A stretch of DNA of 64,000 nucleotides from Arion vulgaris. Its lineage: Eukaryota > Mollusca > Gastropoda > Stylommatophora > Arionidae. The translations under genes and the position numbers were made by a program. Numbering within the stretch: position 1 is the first letter of the stretch; each line of letters starts with the position of its first letter. The notes below the pieces were generated by a model, which was not told the origin of the DNA, ran no database searches, and saw nothing but the letters and a program-made list of their open reading frames with translations. The stretch covers positions 46,294,306 through 46,358,305 of the forward strand of contig CM036755.1 of NCBI GenBank assembly GCA_020796225.1. Reading direction: 5' to 3'. Positions 19,880 through 30,864 of the stretch are shown one piece after another.

Positions 19880-20580
19880 TGATGAAGGCATCAAATAGCT
19901 TGTCCTGGGCAGAGCTTTGCCAACCTAACAGTACATCGGAATTTATCTCTATCTCATAGGCCAGATGTTTCGTCTCTGCAGCCGTCATGATGAAATCATC
20001 AATTAAATTCTCAATCCATCTTCTCCGTGGTCTTCCTCATCTCTTCTTTGCCTGGATGCCTTCTTCCACAATGTTTTTTTTCTTCAACTTTTCATGTCTT
20101 TTTATATATCCAAAATACTTCAATTTTCTCATTCTTATTTGTAGCATCAGCCAGTTTTCTTTGATTTTGAGTTCTTTCTGGATATATCTATTTGTTCTAT
20201 TCTCTGTCCATGATATACGGAGGACTGTTCTGTAATATGTATATAAGCCCACCTGCCCAGCGTGTTCGTAGCGCGTTGGACTGCGGGTAACTAGCCCTCT
20301 GTGAGTGCGGATTCAATTCCGCGGGCTGGCAGAAAAGCCACAGGTTCCTCAGATTCACGGTGTTCGTGGCACCGAACCGAAGGGTTATGATGTCCATGGC
20401 ACCAAGCCGAAGAGCTGAAAACTCAGTGCTTCTGGATCGAGAAAAAATATGTATATTAAAAACACATATGTTTTCCCACCCTTTGACTAAATGTCATATT
20501 TCACATCCATATTGTTGCATGGGAATATGTATGCTCTTAGTATTCTGACCTTTGTTTTCCTATCAGTTCTATCCATACTG
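19880..20580 (-). pseudogene. LINE RT 3' region, split by SINE-D
   Basis: The minus-strand frame gives VLRISWTENRTNRYIQKELK, LMLQIRMRKLKYFGYIKRHE and a degraded KNIVEEGIQAKKR. The upstream part of the same LINE (ACACATATGTTTTCCCACC...) continues at 20457-20580 on the other side of SINE-D. Confidence 0.85.
20245..20445 (+). repeat. SINE-D copy (tRNA-headed) with TSD
   Basis: The head GCCCACCTGCCCAGCGTG, GTAGCGCGTTGGAC (box A) and GGATTCAATTCC (box B) is followed by GCTGGCAGAAAAGCCACAGG and CGAAGAGCTGAAAACTCAG, ending in a short A run. The 11-bp TSD AATATGTATAT is perfect (20234-20244, 20446-20456) and lies in a LINE. Confidence 0.92.
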
Positions 20581-20599
20581 TTTTTAGTGCTAATATTGA

Positions 20600-20897
20600 A
20601 AACTTTTACTTTTCATCTTTTTGTTAGCAGTGAACTGAGATATTGAAAACTGTTTACATTTTCATCTTTTGTTAGCAGTGAACTGAGATATTGAAAACTG
20701 TTTACATTTTCATCTTTTGTTAGCAGTGAACTGAGATATTGAAAACTGTTTACATTTTCATCTTTTGTTAGCAGTGAACTGAGATATTGAAAACTGTTTA
20801 CATTTTCATCTTTTGTTAGCAGTGAACTGAGATATTGAAAACTGTTTACATTTTCATCTTTGTTGATGAACTGAGATTGAAACTGTTCACATTTTCA
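20600..20897. repeat. 48-bp minisatellite, ~6 copies
   Basis: The unit GTTAGCAGTGAACTGAGATA + TTGAAAACTGTTTACATTTT + CATCTTTT is nearly identical in five copies; the last is shortened. It abuts the LINE end near 20590. Confidence 0.93.
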
Positions 20898-21255
20898 TGA
20901 TGGTGATGATGATGTGCCCGATGAATATAGCACAGAAATTACACACGAAATGCTAAAATCACCGAAATCGCGTACCGGCTTAGAATAAGGATAACAGATG
21001 GCGCTAATGTGACTATACAGTAATGTCCCCTGGCGATCTGTTGCTAGGTCAGCCATATTGATTACTATTGACAGTGATGAAACCAAGTAGTGAGAGACGA
21101 TAGACGTTTCTGGTGGTGATGGTGCTATCTGTTGTAGAGCGTACGTTCCTGAGGGAGCATATGTTTTGTTGTGGAGATGAATACACACACGATGTTTAAC
21201 AATGATTTCTTACATGTTTCCCGGACACCAAAGTTTCGCGTCGTTTTACTGTTCG
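20898..21255. other. Unassigned spacer
   Basis: A 97-codon minus-strand ORF lies here (20895-21188), but it shows no recognisable domain and I do not support it as a gene. Confidence 0.35.
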
Positions 21256-21257
21256 TT

Positions 21258-21840
21258 AAGGCACCCAACCATCTCACTGACAGCTAAACAACATATGATC
21301 AACAAAATTGTTATGCCTACTCTGTGTTAGCAGTGCCAAGCATAGACAATGAGCAAAGCACAGTCGCCAAAAATAACTACATGTGAAATTCTGTAACCTA
21401 CCAGTTAGCCACATTGCAAAGGCACCCAAACATCTGACTGACAGCTAAACAACATATGAACAACAGCATTTTTATACCTACTTTCTGTTACCAGAGCCAA
21501 ACATGGACAATGAGAAAAGCACAGTCACAAAAAATAACTACACGTGAAATGGGATGCCTACGAAAAGTTACCAACAACACCAGAAAAGATGGAGTCACCA
21601 ACATCAGCATAAAAAAAGAAAGTACGGACAGAACCTTACTTGAATGGGAATTGAGAAACAAAGAATGAAGTGCTTCGACAATAAAAAGAATGCATTCAAA
21701 CTGCACTGTATACAGAGTCGTCTACAACTGAACATCAGGACAGAAGGCAAGAGGAAGACCACGAAAAGGAGGGTTGTATGGCATACCAAGATTCTGTCAA
21801 AAAATAAGAATAACTATCACCCAAGCCACTAGAGCAGTGC
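21258..21840 (+). pseudogene. LINE RT fragment with ~160-bp internal duplication
   Basis: The segment ACCATCTCACTGACAGCTAA ... AAATAACTACATGTGAAAT (21262-21400) is repeated at 21421-21550. The second copy leads on to MGCLRKVTNNTRKDGVTNIS and further RT C-terminal text with QSQTWTMRKAQSQK. It is in the same family as 3.4 and 11.2 kb. Confidence 0.8.
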
Positions 21841-21869
21841 AAGACAAAAACAGAAAACAGCAACACAGG

Positions 21870-22205
21870 GCAACAACCCGGAGTGCAAGGCAACGAACGT
21901 GCTGACTTTCTTGCAAACAATACTCAAGCGGACAGAAGTATGAACAGACCCGATATCATCAATGCGATATGTTCTCATTTATGTGATATGGGCGAGTCTC
22001 AGACACTGGAACGAGTGCGAGAATTAGGAGTTAGTTTGGACATGCTAGACATTGTCGTCTGCATAGTAGAGAGAGAAGATATACTAATAAACTTCTCATG
22101 GGTACTGTGAGCAAATGCACTTTAAAATGGCTGCTTCAGATAAGTACAACAAGTATGGAAATTTTATGATCGATAACATAACAATAACATAACATAACCC
22201 GGTGA
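21870..22205 (+). pseudogene. LINE RNase H end fragment and CATAA-tailed repeat
   Basis: VQGNERADFLANNTQADRSM is the last RNase H motif (the final Asp) of a LINE, followed by DIINAICSHLCDMGESQTLE. From about 22100 it passes into a CATAA-ended repeat (AACATAACATAACCC at 22185-22199). Confidence 0.65.
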
Positions 22206-22479
22206 GAGTGTGATGACAAAAGAAGATAAAGTTCCTGTAGGTGATAAAGAAATTATGGGAAACTGGAGTATGCAGCGAAGTAGATATGGATATGGGTGGA
22301 GTGTGAGAAAACTTCCTTTCCTTCTTTGGCTCGATATCTTGTATGTATATTCAATGTTGTATCTTGTATATACTTTCCTGTCTTGTGTAGATTAAATAGA
22401 GATATCTGTTGTTTACATTCACATGCTGTTTCATTGTGCAGTTCAGTTTGTTGAAACAAAAAATGTCTAAAGGCCGAAG

Positions 22480-22705
22480 ATTAGTTCATTGCACATGGTT
22501 TCTTATGTGGTCACCAGTTGGGAAAAGAAAACTTGGAAGACCTAAGATCACTCTTCGAGGAACAATCCAACAAGAAATTAAACTATTGGGATGTAAAACC
22601 ATACAAGATCTCCAACTGCTAGCAAACGAACCGCATCACATGGAGATCTAAAACCTCTGCCCTATGTGCCGCCTTTGGAACGAAAGGAACAAACTAACTA
22701 ACAGG
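22480..22705 (+). pseudogene. LINE C-terminal tail (GRPKTTWR type)
   Basis: It reads GKRKLGRPKITLRGTIQQEI, KLLGCKTIQDLQLLANE, then after a frame change a PLERKE-like end. This is the C-terminal motif of a second LINE lineage, as in 54.45-54.7 kb. Confidence 0.65.
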
Positions 22706-22815
22706 GTTTCTCCATATGGCTCCGTCCCTGTCTGTAGAAATTGACGGGCATCTACCGAAAGTGTTGCATAAAGCACGAATGAACTCCGTAGCTCCAGCAA
22801 CAGTCCTAGTGATTG
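22706..22815 (-). repeat. SINE-F 3' fragment
   Basis: TCTGTAGAAATTGACGGGCA, GTGTTGCATAAAGCACG and GTAGCTCCAGCAACAGTCCT are the reverse of the SINE-F body. It directly abuts a SINE-G copy. Confidence 0.7.
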
Positions 22816-22829
22816 TTTTATCAAAATAT

Positions 22830-23095
22830 TTTGTAGGAATTTTATTCTTTAATCTTTTTAATGTATTTTGCCGTGCAGCAGCTTTCCAGCCTGCTCTTAT
22901 CGATTGTAAACTATCAATGGTTCTTTTACGTGCTCAAATTGAACATGGGAACTACGCTTTATCGTTCATTTCCGATAAGACTAGGAACTCGATCTCACCT
23001 ACACTGAGATCATGGGTCTCTGGAAAAATGTCCGGATGGGTCCACGAGGAGCAACTGACCACCTTTGGAACGAGAGACAAACCCTAATTTGTCCG
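22830..23095 (-). repeat. SINE-G copy (tRNA-headed)
   Basis: In reverse: head ending GGTTCGCTCC-like (eroded), CTGATCTCAGTGTAGGTGAG, GTGCTCAAATTGAACATGGG and CAGCAGCTTTCCAGCCTGCT, then TTTTATTCTTTAATC. It carries a single copy of the segment amplified at 23.6-24.6 kb. Confidence 0.8.
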
Positions 23096-23439
23096 CCCCA
23101 GAGATCACCCCCTACTGTATCATGACATCAGTTCTGATTGGTAATAAGTAGACCGTCAGAGCCGACTCATGGCTTGTCCTAAAGGTAAAACTAACTTTTT
23201 AATGCTTTACGTTTACAGTATTATTAGTTGTAAATCGATCCCTTCCCCTTGCTCCATCCGTTGCTGTCATGTCCAAGTTAAAGCATGACAGTCAATAGAT
23301 TAATTTATTAAGGTTGAAGCTATACCACGTATCTTAAGTGAACTGGTTTGGAATTCATTCTCATGCGTCCTAGTCATGCAGTAACTATAATTGAAATTAA
23401 GTATCAAATGAATTCTTAAGCTTTGATGTCTTTTGGATT

Positions 23440-24786
23440 GATTGATAGGACCATCATCATTCACTTCAGTGAGTAACCATGTGTGCTCCGATCTCTTTCT
23501 TACACAGGAAGATCTCAGCGGCAGTGCACGAACTCCGTAGCACCTACGATGGCCTCCAATGTAATTTAGAAGATATTTTTTGTATACATTTTATTTTTAA
23601 TCTTTTATAGTGAATTCTCCCGGTCTGTGGCTTTCCAGCCTGCTCTTATCGGTTTTGTACTGTGCCCGGTCTGTGGCTTTCCAGCCTGCTCTTATCGGTT
23701 TTGTACTGTGCCCGGTCTGTGGCTTTCCAGCCTGCTCTTATCGGTTTTGTACTGTGCCCGGTCTGTGGCTTTCCAGCCTGCTCTTATCGGTTTTGAACTG
23801 TGCCCGGTCTGTGGCTTTCCAGCCTGCTCTTATCGGTTTTGTACTGTGCCCGGTCTGTGGCTTTCCAGCCTGCTCTTATCGGTTTTGTACTGTGCCCGGT
23901 CTGTGGCTTTCCAGCCTGCTCTTATCGGTTTTGAACTGTGCCCGGTCTGTGGCTTTCCAGCCTGCTCTTATCGGTTTTGTACTGTGCCCGGTCTGTGGCT
24001 TTCCAGCCTGCTCTTATCGGTTTTGTACTGTGCCCGGTCTGTGGCTTTCCAGCCTGCTCTTATCGGTTTTGTACTGTGCCCGGTCTGTGGCTTTCCAGCC
24101 TGCTCTTATCGGTTTTGTACTGTGCCCGGTCTGTGGCTTTCCAGCCTGCTCTTATCGGTTTTGTACTGTGCCCGGTCTGTGGCTTTCCAGCCTGCTCTTA
24201 TCGGTTTTGTACTGTGCCCGGTCTGTGGCTTTCCAGCCTGCTCTTATCGGTTTTGTACTGTGCCCGGTCTGTGGCTTTCCAGCCTGCTCTTATCGGTTTT
24301 GTACTGTGCCCGGTCTGTGGCTTTCCAGCCTGCTCTTATCGGTTTTGTACTGTGCCCGGTCTGTGGCTTTCCAGCCTGCTCTTATCGGTTTTGTACTGTG
24401 CCCGGTCTGTGGCTTTCCAGCCTGCTCTTATCGGTTTTGTACTGTGCCCGGTCTGTGGCTTTCCAGCCTGCTCTTATTTTTGTACTTGCCCGTCTGTGTT
24501 TCACTTGCTTTATCAGTTGATTCCCGGTCTGTGGCTTTCCAGCCTGCTCTTATCGGTTTTGTCCAGGCAGCGGCTTTCCAGCCTGCTCTTATCGGTGTTG
24601 AACTGTCAAGAGTTCTTTTACATGCTCAAATTGACACGGGACCCTAGGTGTTATCGTCCGTCTCGATATGACTAGGAACTCGATCTCACCTACACTGAGA
24701 TCAGGGATCTCGGGACAAATTTCCAGATGTCTCCACGAGGGAACTTACCTGGCATCTTTGACAACGAGAGACGAGTACCTAACCTC
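23440..24786 (-). repeat. SINE-G copy containing a 46-bp minisatellite
   Basis: The SINE 3' part (TTGATTGATAGGACCATCAT ... GATCTCAGCGGCAGTGC) is at 23440-23610 and the 5' part (GTTCTTTTACATGCTCAAAT, CACCTACACTGAGATCAGGG, ACCTCTACGACACAG) at 24600-24786. Between them the internal segment CTTTCCAGCCTGCTCTTATC is amplified. Confidence 0.9.
23612..24600. repeat. 46-bp minisatellite, ~19 near-identical copies plus degenerate ones
   Basis: The unit GCCCGGTCTGTGGCTTTCCA + GCCTGCTCTTATCGGTTTTG + TACTGT repeats almost without change from 23612 to 24475, with a few A/T differences. Two diverged units follow at 24520-24600. Because 46 is not a multiple of three and the unit lacks stops, all three plus frames stay open for up to 345 codons; these are not genes. 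Confidence 0.97.
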
Positions 24787-24789
24787 TAC

Positions 24790-25035
24790 GACACAGAGAC
24801 CCCCAACATTTCGATATATAAAGAAACACGAAGGGTTGGAGAAGACCATCATGAATGGAGGAATCCCGGCAATGAGGAGAAGAGGAAGACCACGGAGAAG
24901 ATGCATTCATGATTAACTGATGGTTTGAGCATAACGGCTGCAGAGGCGGGGTATCTTGCCTATGAGAGGGAGAAATTCCAGTGGACTGTTAGGGTGCCAA
25001 AGTTCTGCACAGGACAAGCTATTTGATGATGATGA
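24790..25035 (+). pseudogene. LINE RT 3' end (RGRPRRR type)
   Basis: YIKKHEGLEKTIMNGGIPAM then RRRGRPRRRCIHD and a stop; the 3' end ACAAGCTATTTGATGATGATGATG follows. It is a 5'-truncated copy. Confidence 0.85.
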
Positions 25036-25274
25036 TGATGTTACTTATGGCAGTCTTGCACCATCCTGAACTTTCAGCTCAGTGTTATAGATTGTGATAT
25101 TTATTACATAGAATGTTTAACTTAAACATAAATCACCATACGAAAACAATGAGCTGGGCATCCATATAGTAAAGATTTGGACCGGTACATAGTCTGGGCA
25201 AGGTAAGTTTATCCCGCACGACTTTAACGAACATGGTCACCTTCGAAACTTAGTATATAGCATACGATTACTTG
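25036..25274. other. Unassigned spacer
   Basis: No gene or clear repeat is seen. Confidence 0.4.
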
Positions 25275-25795
25275 GAGGTCCCTGTGGCTAAGTGGTAAGG
25301 CCCTTGTCTTGCGTTCCGAAAGTCGGGGGTTCGAATCCGAACCGCGTCGTTCTGTTCATTACTGTATTCTTTCTGCAGGCCCTAGCATTGTTGCCAGAGC
25401 TACAAAGTACATGCATTACTATGCAATACTTTCGACAGGGGCGTAACATTTCTACAGAGAGGGACTGAGCCATATTGAATAAAACCACGCCCGAGTGGTT
25501 ACCGGGGCCCAAATTTGGGGTGTAAAGAATAGAACCACTGTTACCTGCCATGCATGTCGTAAGAGGCGACTAAGGAGGTTTGGCTGAAATCGGATGCACA
25601 TGTCCTAAACGTGTATAAGTCTATACGTTTAGGGGCCTACTAAACCAATGTGCAACAGTATACACGTTCTTGGCAAAGATCAAACATATCACAAAAGTGA
25701 TTAAAATTGGTCATAAAGAACGAACGCAAAGAAGAAAAAGAAGAAAACCATGTGCAATGAAATCAATCCTTCTGCTTCAGACGAGAGCTTTCTTG
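25275..25795 (+). repeat. SINE-F copy (tRNA-headed) interrupted by SINE-B
   Basis: The best tRNA-like head in the window: box A TGGCTAAGTGGTAAGGC and box B GGGTTCGAATCCG at 25290-25340. The body runs to ATAAAACCA (25488), is interrupted by SINE-B, and resumes as TGTGCAATGAAATCAATCC at 25748, exactly where the copy at 10.8 kb continues (GGTGCAATATGTCAATCC). Confidence 0.88.
25489..25745 (+). repeat. SINE-B copy nested in SINE-F
   Basis: Full-length from CGCCCGAGTGGTTACCGGGG to AAAGAAGAAAAAGAAG. Short AAAACCA flanks on both sides form the TSD. Confidence 0.9.
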
Positions 25796-26105
25796 CCTGC
25801 TGTTCTATCATATTTTATCTTTTTTTTAACTTAAATGTTATGTTACTTGATAAAAACCTGTTGATAGAAACGCTGATTTAGTTTCTTGATGGGCTTTGAA
25901 AAACCACTTTATTTCCTGCCTTTGATCTTTTCCTTTGAAAAGCATTACCCTTATTCTTGAGACAACAAATGTCTGGAAATATTTCTCTCAAATTACACGC
26001 TATTTATTTCAGAGACAACACGTAAAAAGAAGGAAGACAAAAGAGGAAAAGTGTTGATGCTTTTTTTTTCTTCCCCAGCACACACACACACACACACACA
26101 CACAC

Positions 26106-26139
<34 letters not shown>

Positions 26140-26329
26140 TACTCAGATCGCCTCCCTTTGTACGCACATTAAATGTTACACAAAGAGTTCTCTACCCTGA
26201 GATAACTTTCATTCAAACAGAATAGCGTTTCTCAAACTGGAGTCTGCGATCCTCCGGTATCCATGAGGTACTCACAAAGATCCTCAAGCGCTTGAAGAAA
26301 TATTATGATCTTTGACATCCATAAATATT
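25796..26329. other. Unassigned, containing a (CA)n microsatellite
   Basis: A (CA)n tract lies at 26081-26136, broken once by CGA. No gene is seen in the rest. Confidence 0.6.
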
Positions 26330-26558
26330 GAAAAAAAAACATGTATTTTTTCTGATCCAGAAGCACTTGAGCTGAAAGCTCTTCGGATCGAAGCCATGGT
26401 CATCGTAACCCTTCGGTTCCGTGCCACGAACACCGTGAATCTGGAGAACCTGTGGCTTTTCTGCCAGCCCGCTAAATTGAACCCGCACTCACATGGAGCT
26501 TGCCACCCGTCGTCCAACGCGCTACGAACACGCTGGGCAGGCGGGCAAAAACATGTAT
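26330..26558 (-). repeat. SINE-D copy
   Basis: It reads in reverse from GCCCGCCTGCCCAGCGTGTT through box B GGGTTCAATTTAGC and GAGCTTTCAGCTCAAGTGC to an A-rich end. Longer than the 20.2-kb copy by the GGTTACGATGACCATGGC segment. Confidence 0.88.
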
Positions 26559-26574
26559 AAAAACAGTGGTAAAC

Positions 26575-26735
26575 TAGTTCCTGAAAATCAAAGGACCCGG
26601 ACCAGACAGCTAAATGTCTGAACAAAGACAAAAGTGAAAGTCATACAATGTATGAAACAAAGTGAAGATCATTTAAGTTTCACATTGAAATCAAAGACCC
26701 GGATCAGAGTCTAAATGTCTGACAGACAAATGAAG
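26575..26735. repeat. Two-copy direct repeat
   Basis: AAATCAAAGGACCCGGACCAGA..TAAATGTCTGA at 26584 recurs as AAATCAAAGACCCGGATCAGA..TAAATGTCTGA at 26688. Confidence 0.65.
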
Positions 26736-27124
26736 ATCATTACAATAGAAAGATATGTAATTCATATTGTTTTTGTGATTATCACTATGCTTTAATTAGC
26801 TCAATTTGTAACAATGAAAATACATCTGCATATCAGATATTATATTAATTCACAGTAGCCACGTTATGAAATAGCCAATATTTTATGGTTGGGATCACCA
26901 ACGGGAACTGTATTAAGGTCAGCTTGGAGATTAACCTAGAAAGAAGCACACAGGTAACATGTACAAAATAGTGAGAGATGTGAGATTTGCAATACCTATT
27001 TCCTTGTTGTATCTGACTTGCTTATTCAGATTAGCCTATGCGAGATAGAAAAAATATGAAGTATGAGATAATCGACTATGGAGAGAATGAGTGTAGAAAA
27101 ATGTAGATGCTTTGGCGGGGGGGA

Positions 27125-27545
27125 AGAAGGGGGTGTCTATGTGGCGTAGAGTTAGGTGCTCGTCTCTTGTACCAAAGGTACCAGGTTCGCTCCCTCGTAG
27201 AGCCAGCAGGATATTTTCCCAGAGATCACTGATCTCAGTGTAGGTGAGATCGAGTTCTTAGTCCTATCGAAGACGGACGATAAAACGTAGGTCCCGTATT
27301 ATATTTGAGCATGTAAAAGAACCACTGGCAGTTCAAAATCGAGAAGAGCAAGCTGGAAAGCCGCTGCCTGAGCAAAATTCATTAGAAAATATCAAAAATA
27401 AAATTACTACAAAAATATGTTCACCACATTCAAAATTACACCGGGGACCCTCGCCGGTGCTACGCAGTTCGCGCTCTGCCATTGAAATCTTCATGTGTAA
27501 GAAAAAGATTGGAGCACAGATGGTTATAGCAGGTTGCATTACTGC
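27125..27545 (+). repeat. SINE-G, longest copy (tRNA-headed)
   Basis: The head GTCTATGTGGCGTAGAGTTA (box A) and CCAGGTTCGCTCC (box B) is followed by ATCTCAGTGTAGGTGAGATC, GAGCATGTAAAAGAACCACT, AGCAAGCTGGAAAGCCGCTG, then ACCCTCGCCGGTGCTACGC and GTGTAAGAAAAAGATTGG. It is about 420 bp, the reference for the fragments at 11.7, 17.5, 22.8, 23.5, 31.3-32.7 and 50.3 kb. Confidence 0.85.
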
Positions 27546-27764
27546 AGTCTAGTTAAGCATGCATGGATCGAAGAGGGAAGGTTAACCCGGTTTCTAAATC
27601 TGCAGTGTATAAAGACACATCGGAGTCTCGTTATAAACTGTGATACAAAGTAGATAACGTCCTCTGCAGGACGCACACAAAGATGAATATAGGGAAGTGG
27701 AAAATGAATATCGTAACAGACATGCAGAGTAAGGATTAGCAGACTTCACAGTACTAGGACTTAC

Positions 27765-28215
27765 ATTTAAACACTGGATTACGTTAGTGCATTAATCAAG
27801 GAACTATGTCTGCGTCTAAACAATGGGCTACGTCAGAGATGTCAACAGTTTACTACGTTAGAGATACCAACAACAGAATATGTCAGAGATTTAAGCAATA
27901 GACTACATCAGCGCTCTAAACAATGAACTACGTCAGAGATATAAATACTGGACTATGTCAGAGCACTAAACAATAGACTACGCCAGAAATGTAAACAATA
28001 GACTACGTCAGAGATGTAAACACTGGGCTACGTCATATCTCTAACCGCTGGACTACGTCATCGTTCTAAACATTAAACTACGTGAAAGATTTAAACAATA
28101 GACTACGACAGAACCGTAAACAATGGACTAAGTCAGAGCACTCAAACAATATATACGTCAGAGCTGTAGGCACTGGACTACGTCAGACCTCTAACCGTTC
28201 GACTAAACCAGCTCT
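27765..28215. repeat. Old degenerate ~25-bp minisatellite
   Basis: About 17 copies of a unit like AATAGACTACGTCAGAGATG + TAAAC with many substitutions. It contrasts with the near-identical arrays elsewhere, so it is an old array without recent homogenisation. Confidence 0.8.
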
Positions 28216-28895
28216 ATAACCACTTTATAGCTACCACCACTTAAAAATAGCCTGCTCTATATTACTTATTATTACCGCAATTATTATTACTACCACATAA
28301 TTACCATGAATACAACTTTCAACCCCAATTACTTACCGTACCTGGCCAAGAATCTCCAACGTGCACGTGAAGCAGACACGAAGCAAACTATGTATTCAGT
28401 ACAGACATCTGCGCAAGATCACTTGCCGGTTTGGCTGTTATGTAAACCAAAAGAGCTAAATGCGTCCGCTTGCATTTTTGACGTGATCATACGAACAAAG
28501 AGAAACCCGGACAGGGAAGAGAAATCCTCAACAGGGGAAAACAGTTACAGGTTAACTTTACCTTGCCAAAGTACGAGACAAAAATGTATCACATCTGGTA
28601 GACATTTTAGTGTGGGGTATCCCTGGCAGTATTACACTTAACCAGGCAGTTACACCAACGCGTAGAAGAATGGTGGGAATTCAATAGACTGCTAAAATAA
28701 ATACTGGTAACAGGATGAAAGGGGATGACGTATAACAGAAGCTAATTGATAACATGGGGACAGGAACACCCATTAGTTCTAGTGGATAATATATGTATCT
28801 GAGAACAGAGAACAAATATGTGCAAGTATTTGATGACTGATACCGATCATAAAGGCTCAGGGACTCGTAATGTGACAATCTTCTTGCAATGGATA
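28216..28895. other. Unassigned; ORF of unknown status
   Basis: A 111-codon plus-strand frame (28306-28641) starts MNTTFNPNYLPYLAKNLQRA. It has no domain I recognise, no sign of repeat origin and no neighbours to support it. I record it without calling it a gene. Confidence 0.3.
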
Positions 28896-28914
28896 TTTGG
28901 ACACATGGCTTGGA

Positions 28915-29530
28915 TCCACACCTACCTACCACCTACCACCCCCTACCCGTACCTACCTACCCCTAGCTACCTACCACCTGCACCACCTCCTACCTACCTG
29001 CTATCTACCTACCACATACATACCTACCTGCATCCCTACCTACATACACCTCCTACCTCCTACCTACCTGCCTACCTCCTACCTACCTGACCTAGCTACC
29101 TCCTACCTACCTACCTAGCTATCTACCTCCTACATCATGCCTACCCACCTAGCTACTACCTACCCCTATCTCCTACCTACATACATCCTACCCACCTAGC
29201 TACTACCTGCCTACCTGGCTACTGCCACCCATACATCCTACCTCCTAGCTCTTACCTACCTACTACCTACCTAGCTACCTCCCCTACCTACCTAGCTCCT
29301 ACCCCACCTACTACCAGCCTACCTACACACCTAACTACTACCTACCATATACCTACACATATCACATATCAACACACACCATATAGCAACTACATACTTA
29401 CCTACCTAACATATAACCACTACATATCCACTCATCTACCTACCTACTTAACTATATAACTACTACATATCTACATACCTACTACCTACCTATATACCTA
29501 CTTGCCTACTTACCAGCCTACCTACCGCCA
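28915..29530. repeat. (CTAC)n / CCTACCTA low-complexity tract, ~600 bp
   Basis: Strongly strand-biased pyrimidine/A sequence built from CTAC, CTACC and CTAG variants. G is nearly absent on the plus strand over about 600 bp. Confidence 0.95.
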
Positions 29531-29659
29531 GCCCGTCCATCCATCCTTCCACCGCCCAATCAAAGAGAGTTTAAAGAGAGCACGATTTAAAGCAAGAACG
29601 GTGTCAAGAAATATCATATTACCAACAATACAATAGATAACAGATCGAGTCACTGCTCG

Positions 29660-29990
29660 TACATTGCTTTCTTTTTCTCTAATCCTGCTTTTCTTAACAG
29701 CTTCAGGATACGAAGAGATTTCTAGAACTGGCTTGTGTGTGAGCTTCATAGATAGTGTCATTCGCCGTCTCATCTCTGAGATCCCCCTTTTGCATGGCCG
29801 GTCTCCTGTTTTGTGTCCATTGTATTGGAGTAACATTTCTTTATAAGGTACACTGTCTGTTGGTAATCTGCTTATGTGGCTAAAACATTAAATTTATTGT
29901 TGAAGTTTAGTACTGATGTTGTACCCACTTTTATTGTTGAAGTTTAGTACTGATGTTGTACCCACTTTTTCCTGATGTCTTCATTTCTCA
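29660..29990 (-). pseudogene. LINE 3' fragment and short duplication
   Basis: The minus-strand frame MLLQYNGHKTGDRPCKRGIS corresponds to MLLRYNGCKAKGRPRKRWTS of the LINE at 56.6 kb, with later frame loss. At 29898-29970 a 37-bp segment (TTGAAGTTTAGTACTGATG...) is tandemly duplicated. Confidence 0.65.
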
Positions 29991-30054
29991 ACCGGTCTCT
30001 TCTTGTTACTCCCATCATTCTGTAATACACTCGTCATCTCTGTCGTGACAGTGT

Positions 30055-30440
30055 TAATAGGGGTTAATGAGAGAAAGAGTAAGAGACAGAATTAGACGAT
30101 GAAAAATGTGACAACGAAGAGAGAAAGAGTGAGAAAGAGAGAAGAAGAGCGAGAATGAGAGAGAAAGAGATATAGAAAGAGAGAGAAAGAGCGAGAAGGA
30201 TAGAGAAAGAGAAGAAAGAAACATAGAAAAAGAGCAAGAGAAAGAGAGAGAGAGAGCAAGAAGACAGAGAAAGAAAGGAGAAAATAGACAGAGAAAGAGA
30301 CAGAGAAAGAGAGGGAGAGAAAGAGAGACAGACAGAGACAGGGAAAGACAGAGAAAGATAAAGAGAGAAATAGAAAGAAAGAGAAAAGAGGGAACGAGAG
30401 AGAGAGAGAGAGAAAGAGACAAAGAGACACAGAGAGAGAA
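30055..30440. repeat. Purine-rich (GAGAAA)n tract
   Basis: About 390 bp almost purely of A and G with AGAGAGAAAG motifs; the reverse frame gives Ser/Leu/Phe-rich ORFs without meaning. Confidence 0.95.
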
Positions 30441-30860
30441 TTGAAAATATGAGACAGAAAAAAGAAAGTTAAATGATTAAAAAGAATAAAAGATAAAAAA
30501 GATTTTAAAAAAACTCGGATAAACTTTTCATGCAACGTAGGAACAGAATTGAGCATATAAACACACGCAACCCCCCACACAAAAAAAAAAAAAAAATAAA
30601 CACCTCCAAACCATTAAGAACATGAAAACGCGCTAATGGCAGTGGAAAAAAAAGAGGCAATCGATGAGAAGAACAAAAACAGCAAACAAATCACCAGCAG
30701 GGTTTACTTTCTTTCTTTTCTTCACATAAACCAACAACAACACTCTACAGTCACTCTCGGCTCATTGCTTCACTAAAGTGGTAGTCTTTGATATATTTCT
30801 GAAAATAGAATGTTCGAGAATGTTTTCTTTGATTGAGAATAATTAGCAGGTAAGCAAAGA
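30441..30860. other. Unassigned A-rich spacer
   Basis: It contains an A17 run near 30580 and nothing recognisable as coding. Confidence 0.4.
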
Positions 30861-30864
30861 CATT

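Noticed and set aside
20895..21188. 97-codon ORF
   Set aside because: No recognisable features; not supported.
23610..24675. ORFs of 345, 297 and 245 codons in three overlapping frames
   Set aside because: All three come from the stop-free 46-bp unit; one sequence read in three frames is not coding evidence.
25285..25350. Possible tRNA gene (good box A and box B)
   Set aside because: Same head occurs in other SINE-F copies with the same non-tRNA body attached; no paired acceptor stem was evident, so it is a SINE head.
28306..28641. 111-codon ORF as a small gene
   Set aside because: No domain, no supporting context; length is within what random sequence of this composition can give.
30054..30580. 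Leu/Ser/Phe-rich ORFs resembling membrane proteins
   Set aside because: Antisense of a purine-rich (GAGAAA)n tract.
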